Origin: Deltaproteobacteria bacterium
Lineage (GTDB): Bacteria > Desulfobacterota > Binatia > UBA12015
Direction of reading: 5' to 3'
DNA length: 33,800 nt
Assembly: GCA_029262355.1 (NCBI GenBank)
Contig: JAJCZO010000063.1
Span: 1-33,800 of the forward strand
The position numbers and the translations under genes are program-made. Under the pieces are notes generated by a model, which did no database searches, had not been told where the DNA came from, and was given only the letters and a program-made list of their open reading frames with translations. Shown here piece after piece: positions 30,853-33,800 of the stretch (its first letter is position 1; every line of letters starts with the position of its first letter).

Positions 30853-32046
30853 CTATCCGAACCGCACCGGCAATCGATCGGGTGACCGGAACGCAACCCC
30901 CACGACCCCGCACGACGCTGACGGGTCGAGCCGCAGATCCGGCAGTCGCTCGAGAAGGGCCGCGACCGCGATCCGCGCTTCCATGCGAGCCAAGTGCGAC
31001 CCCAGGCAAAAATGCTCGCCAAAGCCGAACGCCACGTGATCGCTCTTGTTCTCGCGGTGCAGGTCGAAGCGATCCGGATCCGCGAAGTGCCGCTCGTCAC
31101 GATTGGCTGAGCCCACCGCAAAGATCGCGAGTTCTCCCTGAGGGATCGTGTAGCCAGCGATCTCGACGTCTCGCGTCGCCTCGCGCGAGACGATCTGGAC
31201 CGGCGACTCCCACCGCAACGTCTCCTCGATCGCATCGTCGAGACGGGCCGGATCGGCCTCGACCTCCGCTCGCTGCTCGGGGCGGGTGAGAAGGGCGTAA
31301 AGGATGCTGCCCGTGAGTCGGTACGTGGTCTCCGCGCCGGCCGGTAGGAGCAATCGGAGAAACCCAAGAACCTCTTCCTCACCGAGCCGCTCCCCCTCCA
31401 CCTCGGCGTTCAGAAGCACGGTGAGCAGGTCGTCCTGCGGCGACTTCCTGCGCTCGTCCAAGATCGGGCGCAGGTAGTCGACGATCGACTTCGCAGCAGC
31501 GAAACCCTTCGCCGGATCGTGGGCGACCGAAATGAGATCGATCGCCCAATGGTGGAACTCCTCAAAGTCGGAGATCGGAACGCCCATGATCTGCGCGAGC
31601 ACCCGCAGTGGGAACGTGAACGTGAACTGAGGCACGAGATCGGCCCGGCCCTCGCTCGCGAACTGATCGATGAGCTGGTGACTGACCGCATGGATGTGCT
31701 TCTCGACTTCACCCCGAAGGGCCCGCGGAGAAAAGGCCGGCGTGACGATACGTCGATGCCGTACGTGCTCGGCGCCCTCCATCTCGAGGATCGTCCGTCC
31801 TATGACGAGCCCAATGCCACGCGCATTGCCTCGCGCCGAGAAGGTCTCGGCGTCCTTCAAGCCAGCGACCACGTCGTCGTACCGCGTGATCATGTGGCTC
31901 GCATCCATCCAGCCCTTCATCGCAATGACGGGCCGCTCGGCGCGAAGGCGCGTGTACACACTGTACGGGTCCGGCACCGGGCTCATGATCGAGCCGCCGA
32001 ACAGCTCGTTGCTGTTCGCGTAGTCCTGCTCTTCGACGTGACTCAC
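30853..32046 (-). CDS. Cytochrome P450
   Basis: Soluble bacterial P450 of 397 aa. The I-helix is LLPAGAETTYRLTG with the acid-alcohol pair region. The K-helix is IEETLRWESPVQ, containing the ExxR pattern. The heme loop is AFGFGEHFCLGSHLARME with Cys347 (codon 31008-31006) as thiolate ligand. Typical substrates are steroids, terpenes, fatty acids or aromatics; none can be chosen. GTG 32046 is preferred, with GAGGAG about 10 bases upstream. TTG 32082 would add 12 residues but lies inside a palindrome. No ferredoxin is encoded beside it. A nested palindrome at 32070-32098 lies in its promoter region. Confidence 0.95.
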   Translation of the reverse strand: MSHVEEQDYANSNELFGGSIMSPVPDPYSVYTRLRAERPVIAMKGWMDASHMITRYDDVVAGLKDAETFSARGNARGIGLVIGRTILEMEGAEHVRHRRIVTPAFSPRALRGEVEKHIHAVSHQLIDQFASEGRADLVPQFTFTFPLRVLAQIMGVPISDFEEFHHWAIDLISVAHDPAKGFAAAKSIVDYLRPILDERRKSPQDDLLTVLLNAEVEGERLGEEEVLGFLRLLLPAGAETTYRLTGSILYALLTRPEQRAEVEADPARLDDAIEETLRWESPVQIVSREATRDVEIAGYTIPQGELAIFAVGSANRDERHFADPDRFDLHRENKSDHVAFGFGEHFCLGSHLARMEARIAVAALLERLPDLRLDPSASCGVVGVAFRSPDRLPVRFG

Positions 32047-32069
32047 CCCAGGGTGCTCCTCTGTATCGT

Positions 32070-32098
32070 TCGATTGATTCAATCAATCGATTGATTGA
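32070..32098. promoter_or_regulatory. Overlapping palindromes of GATT/AATC units, likely repressor operator
   Basis: Two perfect inverted repeats overlap. One spans 32070-32090, with arms of 10 bp around C32080. The other spans 32079-32098 (TCAATCAATCGATTGATTGA), with 10-bp arms around the CG at 32088-32089. Further GATT units run on to about 32103. The site lies between the divergent P450 (GTG 32046) and CnoX (ATG 32161) genes. Perfect arms of this length in a divergent promoter are typical of TetR-type operators; the regulator is not in the window. Confidence 0.7.
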
Positions 32099-32160
32099 TT
32101 GATTCAAGGCTATCGACCTCGGAGATCCCGGTCAAGGCGGTCGTGCGCTACACAACAAGG

Positions 32161-33021
32161 ATGGAAGAGCATGCCGTAATCGAGGTGACCGACGCCACAT
32201 TCGAAGCCGAGGTGCTCGATGCCTCGGCGCAGCTCCCGATCGTCGTAGACTTCTGGGCCCCGTGGTGTGAGCCCTGCCGCACGCTGGGGCCGCTGCTGGA
32301 GCGGCTGGCTCGAGACTCCAAAGGCGCGTTTCGGCTCGCGAAGGTCGACATCGACCAGAACAAGGGCATTGCCCAAGCACTCAAGATCCAGAGCATCCCG
32401 TTCGTGGTGGCGTTTCGCAACGGACAGGTGGCGTCCGAGTTCGTCGGCGCTCAGTCCGAAGGCGTCGTCCGCCAGTTCCTCTCCCGAATCCTGCCCGACG
32501 AAGCCGACGGGCTCGCCACCGAAGGCGAATCTCTCACCGCGGGCGGCGAAGTGGACCAGGCAGAGATCCGGTTCCGAGCCGCGCTCGATCTGCGGCCGCG
32601 ACACCCCCGCGCCACACTGGGGCTCGGACGCATCCTCGCGGCGAGCGACAGGGCCGACGAGGCCACCACGGTGCTGGCCGCAGCCGTTACGGCCGACGGC
32701 GCGATCGGAGACGAGATCGACCGTCTCTCTGCCGAGCTTCGAATACGAGCGGACAGCGCCAGCGACGAGGCCGAGCTGCGCGCAAGACTCGACGCGGTCC
32801 CCGGCGACCTGGCCACCGGCCTGGAACTCGGACGACTTCTAGTCGGAACCGGACGTCACGAAGAAGCGCTCGCCGTCTTTCTCGAAGGCGTGCGCCTCGA
32901 CCGCGAGTACGAGGACGCCGCGGCGCGTAGGGCGATGCTCGACATCTTCACTCTACTCGGCCGAGACAACGAACTCGTGGACGAATATCAGCGCAAGCTC
33001 TCACAGGTCATGTACTCGTAG
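32161..33021 (+). CDS. cnoX: Thioredoxin-TPR chaperedoxin (CnoX/YbbN-like)
   Basis: Cytoplasmic protein of 286 aa joining a thioredoxin domain (about 5-110) to tetratricopeptide-like helices (about 118-280), as in CnoX/YbbN, which protects proteins from oxidative aggregation and hands them to GroEL. The active site is FWAPWCEPCRTLGP with Cys36 and Cys39, so it is CEPC rather than the CGPC of thioredoxin and probably redox-active. The cis-Pro region is QSIPFVVAFRNG. ATG 32161 fits the usual N-terminal length; an earlier ATG at 32095 lies in the palindrome. The stop is 3 nt from that of the convergent uncharacterised gene. Confidence 0.9.
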   Translation: MEEHAVIEVTDATFEAEVLDASAQLPIVVDFWAPWCEPCRTLGPLLERLARDSKGAFRLAKVDIDQNKGIAQALKIQSIPFVVAFRNGQVASEFVGAQSEGVVRQFLSRILPDEADGLATEGESLTAGGEVDQAEIRFRAALDLRPRHPRATLGLGRILAASDRADEATTVLAAAVTADGAIGDEIDRLSAELRIRADSASDEAELRARLDAVPGDLATGLELGRLLVGTGRHEEALAVFLEGVRLDREYEDAAARRAMLDIFTLLGRDNELVDEYQRKLSQVMYS

Positions 33022-33024
33022 CGC

Positions 33025-33800
33025 CTACCGAATCCGATCGATCCGAACGACCGGCGCGCCGGGCGGGCCGAGGGGGCCCTCGAAGCGCAGCAGATCATGC
33101 GGCTCCTGCGCGGCGATCCAGTACGTGGAGTCGCCGGAGTACCAGGTCTCGACCGACGCCTCCGCCTCCCTCTTGAATGGTTCTGGGACATCGACCTCCG
33201 TGGCGGCGCGACGAACGTCGAGTCCCACCCGAATCCGGTGCGCGCGCTCGGACCGACCACGTGTCTGTAACGTCTCCTGTCCGTCGACAAAGGCGTACAC
33301 GGGAGCCGGCATGCCGCGCTCTCCCCAAACGAAGAAGCGCATCACGCCCGCTTCGATCGGAAAGCCCGTCATCGCGACCCCGATACACGTCGCTTGGTAC
33401 GTGTTGGGCGCAAACGACTTTCGCGTCGCCGACCAGACGTCCCGAAACTTGTCCTTCGCGAAATTCACCCAGCGCTGGCTCGTGCGCTTGCCTGCCGGGT
33501 CGAGTTCGACCTCCCCGAACGCCGTGTTGCGAAACCGCCCCATCGCGAGCTCGTACACGCAGCGTTGCGAACGCTCGCGACCATCCTTCGCCCCGGTCAC
33601 CTGTTGGTAATCGTAAAGCTGCTTTCCCTTTTGATTGACGGAAGCGAACCCGGATTGCTTCGGTTCCAGGAAGTCTTGCGGATTGCCAGGCTGGAGGATG
33701 GTCATGGCGTAAAGCGGCTTTTCCGACTCCCACGGCTTCGCGGTCGGTGCACCGAAGAATTCCGCCCCCTCCACGGTCAGAACGACATCGCCATCGCGAA
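33025..33800 (-). CDS. Uncharacterised protein, 5' end outside window
   Basis: Reading frame open through the right edge, about 258 codons present with the C-terminus complete. Visible segments are ERSQRCVYELAMGRFRN, FIRFFVWGE-type phrasing (actual AGVMRFFVWGERGMPAPVYA), HRIRVGLDVRRA and, near the end, WIAAQEPHDLLRFEGPLGPP. These read as a beta-rich periplasmic or lipid-handling type fold (a DUF3108-like ending is possible), but I cannot assign a family. Because the 5' part is missing, a signal peptide cannot be checked. It is convergent with cnoX, separated by 3 nt. Confidence 0.72.
   Translation of the reverse strand, partial: RDGDVVLTVEGAEFFGAPTAKPWESEKPLYAMTILQPGNPQDFLEPKQSGFASVNQKGKQLYDYQQVTGAKDGRERSQRCVYELAMGRFRNTAFGEVELDPAGKRTSQRWVNFAKDKFRDVWSATRKSFAPNTYQATCIGVAMTGFPIEAGVMRFFVWGERGMPAPVYAFVDGQETLQTRGRSERAHRIRVGLDVRRAATEVDVPEPFKREAEASVETWYSGDSTYWIAAQEPHDLLRFEGPLGPPGAPVVRIDRIR

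Noticed and set aside
32070-32103. GATT tandem repeats as a CRISPR or microsatellite
   Set aside because: No spacers or 25-40 bp repeats; the perfect palindromes in a divergent promoter fit an operator better.

Overview
The window is GC-rich and densely packed, with genes on both strands, frequent GTG starts and many 1-11 nt gene overlaps. No rRNA, tRNA, insertion sequence, phage gene or CRISPR array was seen. The gene content (asparagine synthase, Dyp peroxidase, SulP-carbonic anhydrase fusion, hybrid kinases, P450, 2OG oxygenase, many amidohydrolase/cupin-type enzymes) suits a free-living, metabolically versatile Gram-negative bacterium. A small exported protein with a four-cysteine pattern that I recall from deltaproteobacterial and Binatota-type genomes makes that group a plausible but unproven host.

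Layout. 1-605: 5' part of a glutamine-hydrolysing asparagine synthase (minus). 708-1762: VOC protein and endonuclease III-like protein (plus). 1683-4819: four-gene minus operon of exported Cys protein, Dyp-type peroxidase, small membrane protein and sodium:solute symporter. 4867-6438: NCS2-type permease. 6590-12280: two tandem hybrid histidine kinases (minus). The upstream one is canonical but has no HPt. The downstream one has Tyr where the phosphoacceptor His should be, yet carries two receiver domains and an intact HPt. 12307-13243: flavodoxin-fold protein and a small exported protein (plus). 13408-17934: minus catabolic-looking cassette of alpha/beta hydrolase, TauD/amidohydrolase chimera, PaaK-like CoA ligase, amidohydrolase, uncharacterised protein and cupin. 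18003-20216: SulP transporter fused to beta-carbonic anhydrase.

20240-28179 holds the most distinctive block, an ebo-type cluster read leftwards in the order eboA, eboB, a TMEM220-like/beta-propeller fusion, eboD, eboE, eboF, eboC. A possible 69-aa gene follows, and then a rho-independent terminator. Gene junctions inside it are mostly 1-13 nt or overlap by one base, so it is almost certainly one transcript. In cyanobacteria ebo genes are linked to delivery of a scytonemin precursor to the periplasm. Here the inserted propeller protein resembles the ScyD/ScyE type, which suggests an analogous small-molecule export or processing pathway in a non-cyanobacterium.

28328-33800: cupin (plus), D-2-hydroxyacid dehydrogenase with a DUF4149-like membrane protein (minus), 2OG-Fe(II) oxygenase (plus), cytochrome P450 (minus), a nested palindromic operator of GATT/AATC units, a CnoX-type thioredoxin-TPR protein (plus) and an incomplete uncharacterised gene (minus).
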